DNA from: a bacterium 1XD21-70
GTDB lineage: Bacteria; Bacillota; Clostridia; Lachnospirales; Lachnospiraceae
Length of the DNA stretch: 64,000 nt
Assembly: GCA_003669055.1 (NCBI GenBank)
Contig: RAYB01000012.1
Coordinates: 62,001-126,000 of the forward strand
Direction: 5' to 3'
Within the stretch, counting starts at the first letter, position 1, and each line of letters opens with the position of its first letter. The translations under genes were made by a program, and so were the position numbers. Under the pieces are notes generated by a model, which worked only from the letters and a program-made list of their open reading frames with translations, did not search any database and was not told the origin of the DNA. Shown one piece after another: positions 35,576-43,578 of the stretch.

Positions 35576-36868
35576 ATGAAGGAAGAAAGCAAGGCACGCA
35601 GGGAATTATTTTTTAATGATTCCGAGACAGCCGAGACAAATATCATTAAAAAATTTGAGAGATATGAAAAGAGCCTGCTGTGGAAGAAAGCAGAGAACTA
35701 TCAAAAGAACCTGCTGTGCATCCAGGATATCGCAGACAGGCTCCTTGGATACATGAAAGGGCATCAAACCTCTTTTGAGCCGGAGATCACGGACGAGAAC
35801 GGAAAATTCAGCCAGGAGAAGCTCTCCGGTTTTGTGGAAGGGCTTTTATCCCGTTGGGCAGCAAAGCAGCGGGAGGGCACATTCACGGATCCGTCCACAG
35901 AAGAAAGCATAGCGGAGCCCTATATCCGGGTGCGGCAGGAACTGTATGGCAGCTATCTCTATGTGGTCATGCGGTGCAGCCTGTGCAAGAAGGATTATGC
36001 CCTGGTGACAGGCAGAGAAATGGAGGAGAGGACGGATTTCGCTTTCCTGCTGGAGCAGGCGAAGCGGCTTTGGCAAAACTGGTGTGTCATGGAAAAACCG
36101 GAGGGGGGCAAAAGGAACGAACTGTTCTGGGGCTATGATGATCAGTTCGGCCTCCATCTTTACCGCGTCCTCTCATGTCCGAAAGCAGGTTACAACAATG
36201 GCCTTGATCTGGTTGGGCGTTTGCCTGTGGATCGCCCCGCTTTCCTGACAGATGAAGGCAATGTGAAACGGAATCGATTCAAAAGCATCTACCTGAACCG
36301 CAGACCCTCGTCATTGTCGAAGAAGGCGGAGGAAGCGGCACAGCCGGAGGAATACATCGCCGGGGACAGCCGCGAAGGTGAGGACAGCTATGGCACGGAA
36401 GACGGCTATGACGGTGAGGACGGTTATGACACCGAAAATAACTATGACGAAGAGGACGATTATGATATCGAGGACGACTATGACATCGAATACAGCTATG
36501 ACGAAGAGGATGATTATCGCGATGATATGTACTTCTCGGAATACCGTGACGATGCATGGTATGAGGCAGAGGAGCGTGAGGTACAGAAGCAGGTGGATAT
36601 CGAGTATCTGGCCTTGTCCTTTGAGTCCTCGGGTGAATATGTCCGGCACTGCAGACGCTTCGTGGAACTGTTTGAGCAGGCGGGACAGGATGTCCTGAGG
36701 GGCTTCTGCGAAGATCTGGAAGAGATCGTGGCTCTGTATCTGGCAGAGCAGGATATCCCGCCCGTGATGGATACGGATAAGGCACTGGACGTATACAGCG
36801 GCATCTACGATGGCCCTTACCGGCAGGCAGAGCGCTACTCAAGGGGGATACGATGGAAAAATCTATGA
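35576..36868 (+). CDS. Island family A protein, acidic-linker type
   Basis: 430 residues, no recognised domain, no signal peptide. It is paralogous to 46485-47798: shared blocks are YMKGHQTSFEPEITDENGKF, RQELYGSYLYVVMRCSLCKK, RTDFAFLLEQAKR, then near the C-terminus CRRFVELFEQAG, DLEEIVALYL and DKALDVYS. The middle differs completely: here it is a Tyr/Asp/Glu-rich repeat (YDEEDDYDIEDDYDIEYSY). A start at 35537 is also possible, but that stretch aligns with the untranslated leaders of sister genes, so 35576 is chosen. It overlaps the next gene by 16 bp. Cytoplasmic; function unknown. Confidence 0.75.
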   Translation: MKEESKARRELFFNDSETAETNIIKKFERYEKSLLWKKAENYQKNLLCIQDIADRLLGYMKGHQTSFEPEITDENGKFSQEKLSGFVEGLLSRWAAKQREGTFTDPSTEESIAEPYIRVRQELYGSYLYVVMRCSLCKKDYALVTGREMEERTDFAFLLEQAKRLWQNWCVMEKPEGGKRNELFWGYDDQFGLHLYRVLSCPKAGYNNGLDLVGRLPVDRPAFLTDEGNVKRNRFKSIYLNRRPSSLSKKAEEAAQPEEYIAGDSREGEDSYGTEDGYDGEDGYDTENNYDEEDDYDIEDDYDIEYSYDEEDDYRDDMYFSEYRDDAWYEAEEREVQKQVDIEYLALSFESSGEYVRHCRRFVELFEQAGQDVLRGFCEDLEEIVALYLAEQDIPPVMDTDKALDVYSGIYDGPYRQAERYSRGIRWKNL

Positions 36869-38874
36869 GGGGAATTCGTGAGACCTACTTCTATGACCTG
36901 ATTGACGACTATCGGAAACAAGGGGAAAAATCTTTCCTGTACAGAAGCTTTTGGGCCGAGAACATCAGGGAACTGCTGAAAGAGAGCCTGCCGCCGCTTT
37001 CGAAGAAGAATTTCAGGAAACAGATGGAGAAACTGAGCAGAGGGTTCCTTGCGTTTCTGGCAGATGAAAAGAACGAACCGGAGCAGATGAGGGAACATTT
37101 CGCCCAGCTTCCGGAAGAGGTGAAAAAACTGCTGGAAGTGCATCTCCCACAGCTTCCGGAGAGCACCGTAAAGCTTTTGAAGGAACACTTTGGACAGCTT
37201 CCGGAAGAGATGAAAGAACGGTTGACGGGACGCTTTTCCTGGCTTTTGGAAGAAGAGACCTCATGGCTGAAGTACGGAGCCAAAATCAGGGGGCTTCTGA
37301 AAGAAAATATGCTGGAGCGCCCGGAGTGGGCACGTGAAGTGCTGATACGAAAACCACCCCAGAGGGCAGAGAACGGACAAGGGACAGAACAGGAAAAGGA
37401 GAAACAGAAGAAGGAGCGCCGGGATTTCTGGAAGGAACTTATGCAAAACGATGCCGGCTATGAAGCAGGCCTGATTACGGATGCGGAATATTACCTGTGG
37501 CTGACAGAGTATCTGGCAGTACGCGATATCTATTATAAAGATATCAGCATAGCTGACGGACACACATGGCTGTATAAGCTGCTGTGTATGGGGCTGGGAC
37601 GGGAACTTGAGGAGTCTGTGAGGCTTGACGAAATCCGGAAGCTTGAAAAAGAGATTCAGAAACTGGAAAAAGAGACCCAAAAACTGGAAAAAGAAATTAT
37701 GGAGAGGAAAGAATCTTTGGAGCGCGAAGGAGCCGAAATGCCTGAAATTCTTAAGAAGCTTGAAAAATCCCGGGCGCGCAAAGAATCCAGAAAACTCGAA
37801 AAAATCAGGGAACTTGAAACGCTTAAAAAGCCCAGAGAACCCGGGGAACCCAAAACACTTCAAAAGAGCGGCCAGAACATCCGCGATAAGGCGGGCGTAG
37901 AGCGAGATCTGGCAGAACTGGCAGAGAAGGTTTGGAGCGAGGCAAAAACAGGTGGCAAAGAAATTTCCAACCGTCTGCACGACCTGAAAATCAAAATAAG
38001 AACCAAAAAAGGCATCCGGACGGTGGACTACCTGCCATGGCTGACCGGAAAGCTGGAAAAGATGGCAGTTCACATTAAGATTAAGACCTGGCTGCAAGAC
38101 AATGGGTATCCCCTCGGGGAGGAGGACGAGCTTAAGAATCTTTTGCAGGAACGCCGGAAGCAGGACTTCTCCCTGCGGCTTTTCGGAGCATACTGTGACA
38201 GTGAGAAAGGTTATGATTTCATCGGAAAGGGAGAAGGCGGCAAGGAATCCGATGAAGGCTGGACAGTGAGAAACGGGTTCTGTGTGTGGGAGCCGGATGG
38301 CTTTGAGAATTACCGCCAGGCACTTTTGCAGGCTTTGGAGCAGGAAGGCAAGGAAAATTTCTACTTTCCGCTGGCCATGGATCTGCATAGCGGCTGTGTC
38401 TTTTTCCTGGCAGGGAAGGAATACTACGCGAAAGTGTATGAGGAGAGCGAAAAGGCGGAACTGAAAAAGAAATATGATAAGGAAGATGCCTTTTTCTGCT
38501 ACGACTTTCTGCGTCTGGACAAGAAAAACTCCGATGATCCGGAAGTGGCATTCCAGCTGCAGCCCACCTTTCACGAAAATGCCGGAAAAAGCTATGAAGA
38601 TGTTCTGAGCAAATTCAAATGGTACTGCGGAAGCGGACGTGGCATACAGATGGAGTCCCAGAATATAGACAACGGAATCGGATATTACTATGAGGATATG
38701 GACAAGATTCCCCGCCAAAAAATCAAGGCATGTAATGAAGAGGGTTTCATTGGTATCCCGAAAGCGTTTTGGTGGGCTTTTGATGGCTTGGAGGACGTGG
38801 AGCCAAGTCCAATGGCGAAGAACGACTTCCAACGGACACAGAGAAAGTTTGCTAAAGACATCCTGCGCCGCTGA
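36853..38874 (+). CDS. Large coiled-coil protein, unknown
   Basis: 673 residues, overlapping family A by 16 bp and therefore probably made with it. Residues about 60-135 hold three or four degenerate helical repeats built around LPEEVKKLL, LPESTVKLLKEHF and LPEEMKERL. Residues about 255-345 are a very strong coiled coil of LEKE-type heptads. The C-terminal 280 residues look globular (FSLRLFGAYCDSEKGYDF, GYYYEDMDKIP, GIPKAFWWAFDGL). No signal peptide or membrane segment. No family recognised. A scaffold or effector role with the family A protein is speculation. Confidence 0.75.
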   Translation: MEKSMRGIRETYFYDLIDDYRKQGEKSFLYRSFWAENIRELLKESLPPLSKKNFRKQMEKLSRGFLAFLADEKNEPEQMREHFAQLPEEVKKLLEVHLPQLPESTVKLLKEHFGQLPEEMKERLTGRFSWLLEEETSWLKYGAKIRGLLKENMLERPEWAREVLIRKPPQRAENGQGTEQEKEKQKKERRDFWKELMQNDAGYEAGLITDAEYYLWLTEYLAVRDIYYKDISIADGHTWLYKLLCMGLGRELEESVRLDEIRKLEKEIQKLEKETQKLEKEIMERKESLEREGAEMPEILKKLEKSRARKESRKLEKIRELETLKKPREPGEPKTLQKSGQNIRDKAGVERDLAELAEKVWSEAKTGGKEISNRLHDLKIKIRTKKGIRTVDYLPWLTGKLEKMAVHIKIKTWLQDNGYPLGEEDELKNLLQERRKQDFSLRLFGAYCDSEKGYDFIGKGEGGKESDEGWTVRNGFCVWEPDGFENYRQALLQALEQEGKENFYFPLAMDLHSGCVFFLAGKEYYAKVYEESEKAELKKKYDKEDAFFCYDFLRLDKKNSDDPEVAFQLQPTFHENAGKSYEDVLSKFKWYCGSGRGIQMESQNIDNGIGYYYEDMDKIPRQKIKACNEEGFIGIPKAFWWAFDGLEDVEPSPMAKNDFQRTQRKFAKDILRR

Positions 38875-38967
38875 GGTGAAGGAAATCTTACGGCAGGCTG
38901 GCAAAGCGGATGTATTTACTGTTGACGGGGCGTTCTGTTAAAATACAATGATTCAGACAAAAATGTG

Positions 38968-39025
38968 GCTATCCCAAAAGGTGTCAGAGAGACTGACATG
39001 AAAGCCTTTGCGGGATAGCCTTTTT
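38968..39025 (+). terminator. Long-stem terminator after the 35.5-38.9 kb unit
   Basis: GGCTATCCC (38968-38976) pairs with GGGATAGCC (39012-39020), with an inner stem TGTCAG/CTGACA, followed by TTTTTC. Curiously the same stretch reads as an LRR-type peptide (VAIPKGVRETDMKAFAG) in frame 1. Confidence 0.7.
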
Positions 39026-39027
39026 CT

Positions 39028-39140
39028 GTACTGCTGTGCATTGGGGAAGGATGGCAGACTGGCCATTCCGGGGAGCGTCACTAAAATCGCTGACAGTGCC
39101 TTTAGAAGTTACATTGGTCTGGCCAGCGAGCCGCGTTGGC
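39028..39140 (+). pseudogene. Remnant of a BspA-type leucine-rich-repeat gene
   Basis: A short open stretch reads LGKDGRLAIPGSVTKIADSAFRSYIGL, one clear LRR_5 repeat of the kind found in the four LRR genes further right. It has no start, no ribosome site, and the upstream LRR-like stretch is in another frame. It is best read as a decayed fragment of a deleted LRR gene. Confidence 0.55.
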
Positions 39141-39267
39141 GGACAGTTTCATGTTGTGTCCTCCCCTGTTCTGGGGTTGATTGGAGTATGGCCTGGTTTG
39201 TTGTCTGTTATATCCTCCCCTATCTGCCGCATCCTTGGGGTTGGCTCCATAGTTTCCTTTAATTTTA

Positions 39268-39309
39268 TCTGTAATAATTACGAACTCTACTTTAAAAACC
39301 TACTATACT
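39268..39309 (+). promoter_or_regulatory. Island operator-promoter, copy 2 (divergent)
   Basis: TCTGTAATAATTACGAA, core GTAATAATTAC (39271-39281), keeps the palindrome but differs in the centre. After 22 bp comes -10 TATACT (39304-39309), followed by the conserved CTGTAAGGC. It precedes the 39387 gene. Confidence 0.6.
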
Positions 39310-39386
39310 ATTCACTGTAAGGCAAACACCTTGATAAGAAATTGAAAAAGGCAACCAATTCTACCCAAAAGAAAGGATGGACGTTT

Positions 39387-39749
39387 ATGAAAACCTTCAA
39401 CAGCAGCGAAAAAAGTTACCGCAAGCAGCGCGCTTTAGCCTACATTGTATATATGATGGCGGGAAGTTACTTTTCCTTGGGCAGTTCCAACCGCAGGCCC
39501 TCAAACCTGTATCTGCATTATGCGGAAATGCCCCGGGAAAAGCAATATCAATACGAATCCCGCGTCATCTCTTCCATGGAGGCACTCGGCAAGGAATTTT
39601 TGCAGAGCATCGCCACTCTCCGCTGCAATGTCCGCTGCAAATTCTGCGGCGATGACATCCTCCTGGAGTTTTGCACCGGTGGCTTTGAAGGCCTCCAGTG
39701 CCGCATCCAAAAAAACTGCACTTTTCAGCTTGCCCCCATAGGGGGGTGA
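39387..39749 (+). CDS. Small Cys-rich protein, unknown
   Basis: 120 residues. The N-terminal part is basic and helical. The C-terminal part contains a cluster of six Cys (RCNVRCKFCGDDILLEFCTGGFEGLQC, then NCTF) that may bind zinc. The start at 39387 is chosen because GAAAGGATGG precedes it. Its own copy of the island operator lies 80 bp upstream. Family unknown; possible roles such as nucleic-acid binding are guesses. Confidence 0.6.
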   Translation: MKTFNSSEKSYRKQRALAYIVYMMAGSYFSLGSSNRRPSNLYLHYAEMPREKQYQYESRVISSMEALGKEFLQSIATLRCNVRCKFCGDDILLEFCTGGFEGLQCRIQKNCTFQLAPIGG

Positions 39750-39924
39750 GTTGTTGTATCCATATGAAAATTGCGGATCAGCCTATGTAGGCTTACCCGC
39801 CGTCAGGTATTGAAAGAAGGCCGCTGTGCAGGCATCCTGTAAACGGATAAGGCGATATCCACCCTGAAAGGCAGGGACGGAAGATATGACGCGGTTTTGA
39901 TAGATTTGCCGCACCAAAATAACT

Positions 39925-39966
39925 CATGTAAAATTTACAAACAGCAATTTGCATACTCACTATAAT
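39925..39966 (+). promoter_or_regulatory. Island operator-promoter, copy 3
   Basis: CATGTAAAATTTACAAA, core 39928-39938, then 22 bp, then -10 TATAAT (39961-39966) and the conserved TTTGTAAGGC. It drives the ClpP-like gene and probably the two genes behind it. Confidence 0.75.
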
Positions 39967-40028
39967 GTGATTTGTAAGGCAGGTCTCCTGGAAACCAGAA
40001 CCTGCGGAAAAAGAAAAGGAGGATCAAC

Positions 40029-40625
40029 ATGTACAACCCAAACGAAGCAAGCATCATCAAGGAATCATCCTACGGCTACCACCTCATCCCCATCCGGGAC
40101 GAGATGCTGTCCCACCGGGAAGTGGAACTGGTGGGGGAAGTGGACGCGGCCACAGTGAACGCCCTGATCCGCCAGCTGCGCCACTTACAGCGTCAGGATC
40201 CAGAGGCTCCCGTCACCCTGTATATCAACAGCCCCGGAGGAAGCGTGGACAGCGGCATGGCGCTTTACGACGTGATGCAGGCAGTGAGCTGCCCCATCCG
40301 GACGGTCTGTGTGGGGCTGGCGGCCTCCATGGCAGCCCTGCTCTTTGTCTCAGGCGCAGAACGCGACATGCTGCCCCACAGCCGCCTTATGATCCACGAC
40401 CCGCTGATTGTCCAGACCGGCGGCAGCGCCCTGAGGCTGAAAGCAGTCAGCGATGACCTGATGGAGACGAGACAGATTATCGCCAAAGTCATCGCGGACC
40501 ACTCCGGCAAGAGCATGGAGGAGATCCTGGCCAAGACCGCCAACGACAGCTACTTCCGGGCAAAGGATGCCATCGAGTTCGGCCTTGCGGACAGAATCAT
40601 CACAAGCCTTGCGGACAGCAGATGA
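40029..40625 (+). CDS. ClpP-like serine protease
   Basis: 198 residues of the ClpP family. The catalytic triad is visible: Ser100 in VGLAASMAAL, His123 in LMIHDPL, Asp173 in TANDSYF. YINSPGGSVDSGMALYDVM and the GLADRIITS end are also typical. It has no propeptide or targeting signal. Housekeeping ClpP normally sits with clpX or tig; here the partner gene is a VirD4-like ATPase 172 bp downstream, and an island operator lies upstream. It is probably a specialised ClpP paralogue. A sister copy at 55693 has lost the active site. Strong AAAAGGAGG before the ATG. Confidence 0.9.
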   Translation: MYNPNEASIIKESSYGYHLIPIRDEMLSHREVELVGEVDAATVNALIRQLRHLQRQDPEAPVTLYINSPGGSVDSGMALYDVMQAVSCPIRTVCVGLAASMAALLFVSGAERDMLPHSRLMIHDPLIVQTGGSALRLKAVSDDLMETRQIIAKVIADHSGKSMEEILAKTANDSYFRAKDAIEFGLADRIITSLADSR

Positions 40626-40797
40626 CTCCGCAGCACATGGGAATCCAATGCAGCGCCTCCCGGCAGCCGCCGGATGGCAGCCGGAGGCTGCCAATCTTAG
40701 CAACAGCATCTGCCGCACCCCTGTACTGTATGGGCTATGGGCGGAACTTTATATAATACAAAACAAACTTTTGCTACCATGAATAGGAGGGAATAAA

Positions 40798-42102
40798 ATG
40801 TATAACAACATCAAAACCAAACGTATCCTTGCGAAGAACATCCTCGCCAGCAACGACACCTGGGCCACAGGCATCAACAACAACGATCTGCTGATAGGCC
40901 CGCCTGGAGGCGGCAAGACCAGGGGCTATGTGGTGCCCAACATCCTCCACGCCCAGGACAGCCTGATCGTGGCCGACACCAAAGGGAACCTCCGCAGGCT
41001 GTATGGAGACCATCTGGAGAGGAACGGCTACAAGGTCATGCATCTGGACTTCACGGACGTGGCTGAGACCCCCTGGGGCTACAACCCCCTGTCCTATATC
41101 CGGAAGTGCCGGGATGCCGAACTCAACCGGAACGGGGACTACTACAATGAACAGGACATAAAAAAACTGGCTCAGGCTCTCTGCCCGTGCATGAACAGCA
41201 AAGAACCCTTCTGGGACCAGGTGGCTCAGATGTATTTGGAGGCGATCGTCCTCTTTGTAATGAACCTGCTGCCCCAGGAGCAGCATAACCTGTACGAAGT
41301 GTACACCTTCCTTTCAAAGATGGGAACCGAGGGGCTGGAAAACATAATAGAGGAGGAGTGCACCACCCATCCCGACAGCGCCTTTGCACGCAAAATCGGG
41401 ATGATCCGGCAGAACACAAAGGCAGAGAAAATGGATGCCAGCATCAAGGGAATCCTGGCTCAGCACCTGAACGTGGTGACCTACTCCGGCGTGAAGCGGA
41501 TGTTCCGCATGAAAGAGCAGGTGGACATGAATGCCTTCCTGGAAGGAAAAACGGCTCTGTTCCTGTCCGTCAGCGACTCCGACCGCAGCCAGGATGCCCT
41601 GATAAACCTCTTCTACACCCAGGCATTGCAGTACCTCATGTCCGCCGCCGACAAACAGCCGGACAGCCGCCTCCCCATTCCGGTGCGCTTCATCCTGGAT
41701 GACTTCAGCACCAACACCGTGATTCCGGATTTCGACAAAATCATAGCAGTAATCCGCTCCCGGGAAATCTATGTCAGCATAGTCATCCAGAGCCTCTCCC
41801 AGCTGGAAGGGCTCTACGGCCACGCGAAGTCCCAGACCATCATCAACAGCTGCGACCACTGCCTGTACCTGGGCGGCACGGACACCCAGACAGCCAAGTA
41901 CTTTGCCGAAAAGTTCAACTGCCAGGTCTCCACGGTTCTGAACCTGCCCCTGGACACCATGTTCATCTTCGAGAGGGGCACCGAGCCACGCAGGACACAG
42001 AAGTATGAACTGGCTCAGGATGAAGTCTACCGCAGCCTGATGGAATGCATAGAACGGATGCCAACAGGAGCAGGAGCAGAACCCAGAAAGGAGGCTATAT
42101 GA
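40798..42102 (+). CDS. TraG/VirD4-like ATPase without membrane anchor
   Basis: 434 residues related to type IV secretion coupling proteins. Walker A is IGPPGGGKT (Lys40), followed by VVPNIL and LIVADTKG; Walker B-like RFILDDFSTNTVIPDFDKII matches the VirD4 LDEF block; QSLSQLEGLYG and CDHCLYLGG fit the sensor region. Normal VirD4 proteins have two N-terminal membrane helices and about 600 residues; both the helices and an obvious all-alpha cap are absent or reduced here. No relaxase or mating-channel genes are in view, so it may have been co-opted. It overlaps the next gene by ATGA. TAGGAGGG before the ATG. Confidence 0.88.
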   Translation: MYNNIKTKRILAKNILASNDTWATGINNNDLLIGPPGGGKTRGYVVPNILHAQDSLIVADTKGNLRRLYGDHLERNGYKVMHLDFTDVAETPWGYNPLSYIRKCRDAELNRNGDYYNEQDIKKLAQALCPCMNSKEPFWDQVAQMYLEAIVLFVMNLLPQEQHNLYEVYTFLSKMGTEGLENIIEEECTTHPDSAFARKIGMIRQNTKAEKMDASIKGILAQHLNVVTYSGVKRMFRMKEQVDMNAFLEGKTALFLSVSDSDRSQDALINLFYTQALQYLMSAADKQPDSRLPIPVRFILDDFSTNTVIPDFDKIIAVIRSREIYVSIVIQSLSQLEGLYGHAKSQTIINSCDHCLYLGGTDTQTAKYFAEKFNCQVSTVLNLPLDTMFIFERGTEPRRTQKYELAQDEVYRSLMECIERMPTGAGAEPRKEAI

Positions 42103-43214
42103 AAAACGAAGGCAGGATGCTCCTGACAATGGAGGAGCGTCTGGAGCGGTCGGCAGGGTCTTTGGCGGCTTCGCCCGAGGCCGCTGCCAAGCTGGTGGAA
42201 CGGTTCTCCCGGATTCCCGCATTCCAGGTCTTCTTCGGGAAGCCCGATGTGGATGCCATGTATGGGCTGACCGGGGAGTTCTGGGATCATCCGGCTGTGG
42301 ACATGGGCAGCTACTACGGCTTCAGCCATAGCTTCCGTCTTGCAATTGAACACGACAACGGTTCCTTTCAGCTATCCCCGCCAGGCATGCCCATGGCGGA
42401 GAACCGGAATCCCTATAAGCCGGTTTGGGGCGTCAGGACGAACAACTCCATAGCCCTGCTGGGGCTGATGCTGCTGGACCATGCAAAGGGCAGCCTAAGA
42501 CCCAAGAATATCTACCACTGCATGCGGATGACACTGGGACAGTACCTGGATGCCCTGGCGGATCTGGACTTTCAAAAAAACGCAAGACAGGATTCAAGCC
42601 AGGAGGAGTCTCGGAGTTGGAGGGAATCGCTCCTAAAGGGTTATGACGGCTCCATCCCCCTGGTGAAGGCGCTGTCAGGCATCCTTGGGCGTTACATCAC
42701 CGCCTGGCAGGAGTTCGACCATCTGGATCATATCATCCGCTGCATAGGCGCCCTCTCCTGCTATCTGGAACAGGAAGAGGCAGGGAGAACCCTCCCTTTG
42801 GAGGAGGCGGGCAGGGTTCGGCATTTCCGGGAGGCACTCTGCCAGTACAGCCCTGATCTGGAGGGGTGGGAACTGGTGGAAATGAACAAGCGATACCTGG
42901 ATCCCCGCGGGTATTATTTCAGCTTGGCCTATGAGTATCCGGAAAATGTGCCGGATCCCGGCAGCAAAGACGTCGCCCCGGGAACCCTGCGCAGCCAGAT
43001 TTTCCTCTCCGAGCGGGATTACAGCCCCAAGTCTCTTCTGAAACTGGCCGCCAAGTCGCCTTCCCCGGATCTGCAGGCACTTCTGGAGAAGTACGTCTGC
43101 GGCGAACGGCTGGCATCCGCTATGAGGGAGATCAATATAGCGGTGGCAGATTTGTATGTCCTGTTTGTGGAGCCCTATCTGCGGATGGGGGCATACTGCT
43201 GCAAAAACCATTGA
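42099..43214 (+). CDS. Island family B protein, unknown
   Basis: 371 residues, translationally coupled to the VirD4-like gene (ATGA overlap; AAAGGAGG upstream). A close paralogue is at 56146-57270; shared stretches include GLTGEFW, HSFRLAIEHDN, YHCMRMTLGQYLDAL, TAWQEFDHLDHI, LSCYLEQEEA and VPDPGSKDVAPGTLRSQIFLS. Mostly helical, no membrane segment, no signal peptide, no known catalytic motif. Conservation of the operon link with ClpP and the ATPase suggests it works with them, perhaps as substrate adaptor or effector. That is inference. Confidence 0.8.
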   Translation: MKNEGRMLLTMEERLERSAGSLAASPEAAAKLVERFSRIPAFQVFFGKPDVDAMYGLTGEFWDHPAVDMGSYYGFSHSFRLAIEHDNGSFQLSPPGMPMAENRNPYKPVWGVRTNNSIALLGLMLLDHAKGSLRPKNIYHCMRMTLGQYLDALADLDFQKNARQDSSQEESRSWRESLLKGYDGSIPLVKALSGILGRYITAWQEFDHLDHIIRCIGALSCYLEQEEAGRTLPLEEAGRVRHFREALCQYSPDLEGWELVEMNKRYLDPRGYYFSLAYEYPENVPDPGSKDVAPGTLRSQIFLSERDYSPKSLLKLAAKSPSPDLQALLEKYVCGERLASAMREINIAVADLYVLFVEPYLRMGAYCCKNH

Positions 43215-43546
43215 GGATAAGGAGCCAATAACTTCCCGGCAACAGCCGCAGCATGTGTGCTGCTGCGGCTGTTTCTGCCAGCTTCCATTGCCTCTTCCGG
43301 CCCATCCTTATTGCTGTTCCACCATTTTTCCCATTCCTCTGGTGATACATCCCCCGCCACAACGTGCAGAAACATCTGTTTCATCTCGCCCTGAAATCCC
43401 ATCTCTATCCCCCTCTTCCCCTGCTCGTTCCGCCATTGCATACTGAAGCCTGCAACCATGCTGCCTATCCCGTTTCTCTCTGCAATATAAGCTGCTTCCC
43501 TGTCCCCTGCTGTTTGTTCCGCTGCATGGTAAATATAGCCAATTCC
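43175..43546 (-). pseudogene. Truncated copy of the EWEKWW gene family
   Basis: An open stretch with no convincing start overlaps the end of family B on the other strand. It keeps IYHAAEQTA, then MKQMFLHVVAGDVSPEEWEKWWNSN, which align with the fuller but frameshifted relative at 57694-58480. About 50 residues in the middle of the relative are missing here, and the part after WNSN is unrelated. Probably a decayed fragment. Confidence 0.5.
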
Positions 43547-43578
43547 CGGCGGGCTTCCGTGCCGAAACACCTCTTTGC

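Noticed and set aside
37261-38904. 547-codon antisense frame opposite the coiled-coil gene
   Set aside because: Its Phe/Leu-rich sequence is the reverse reading of Lys/Glu/Leu coiled-coil codons; no start signal.
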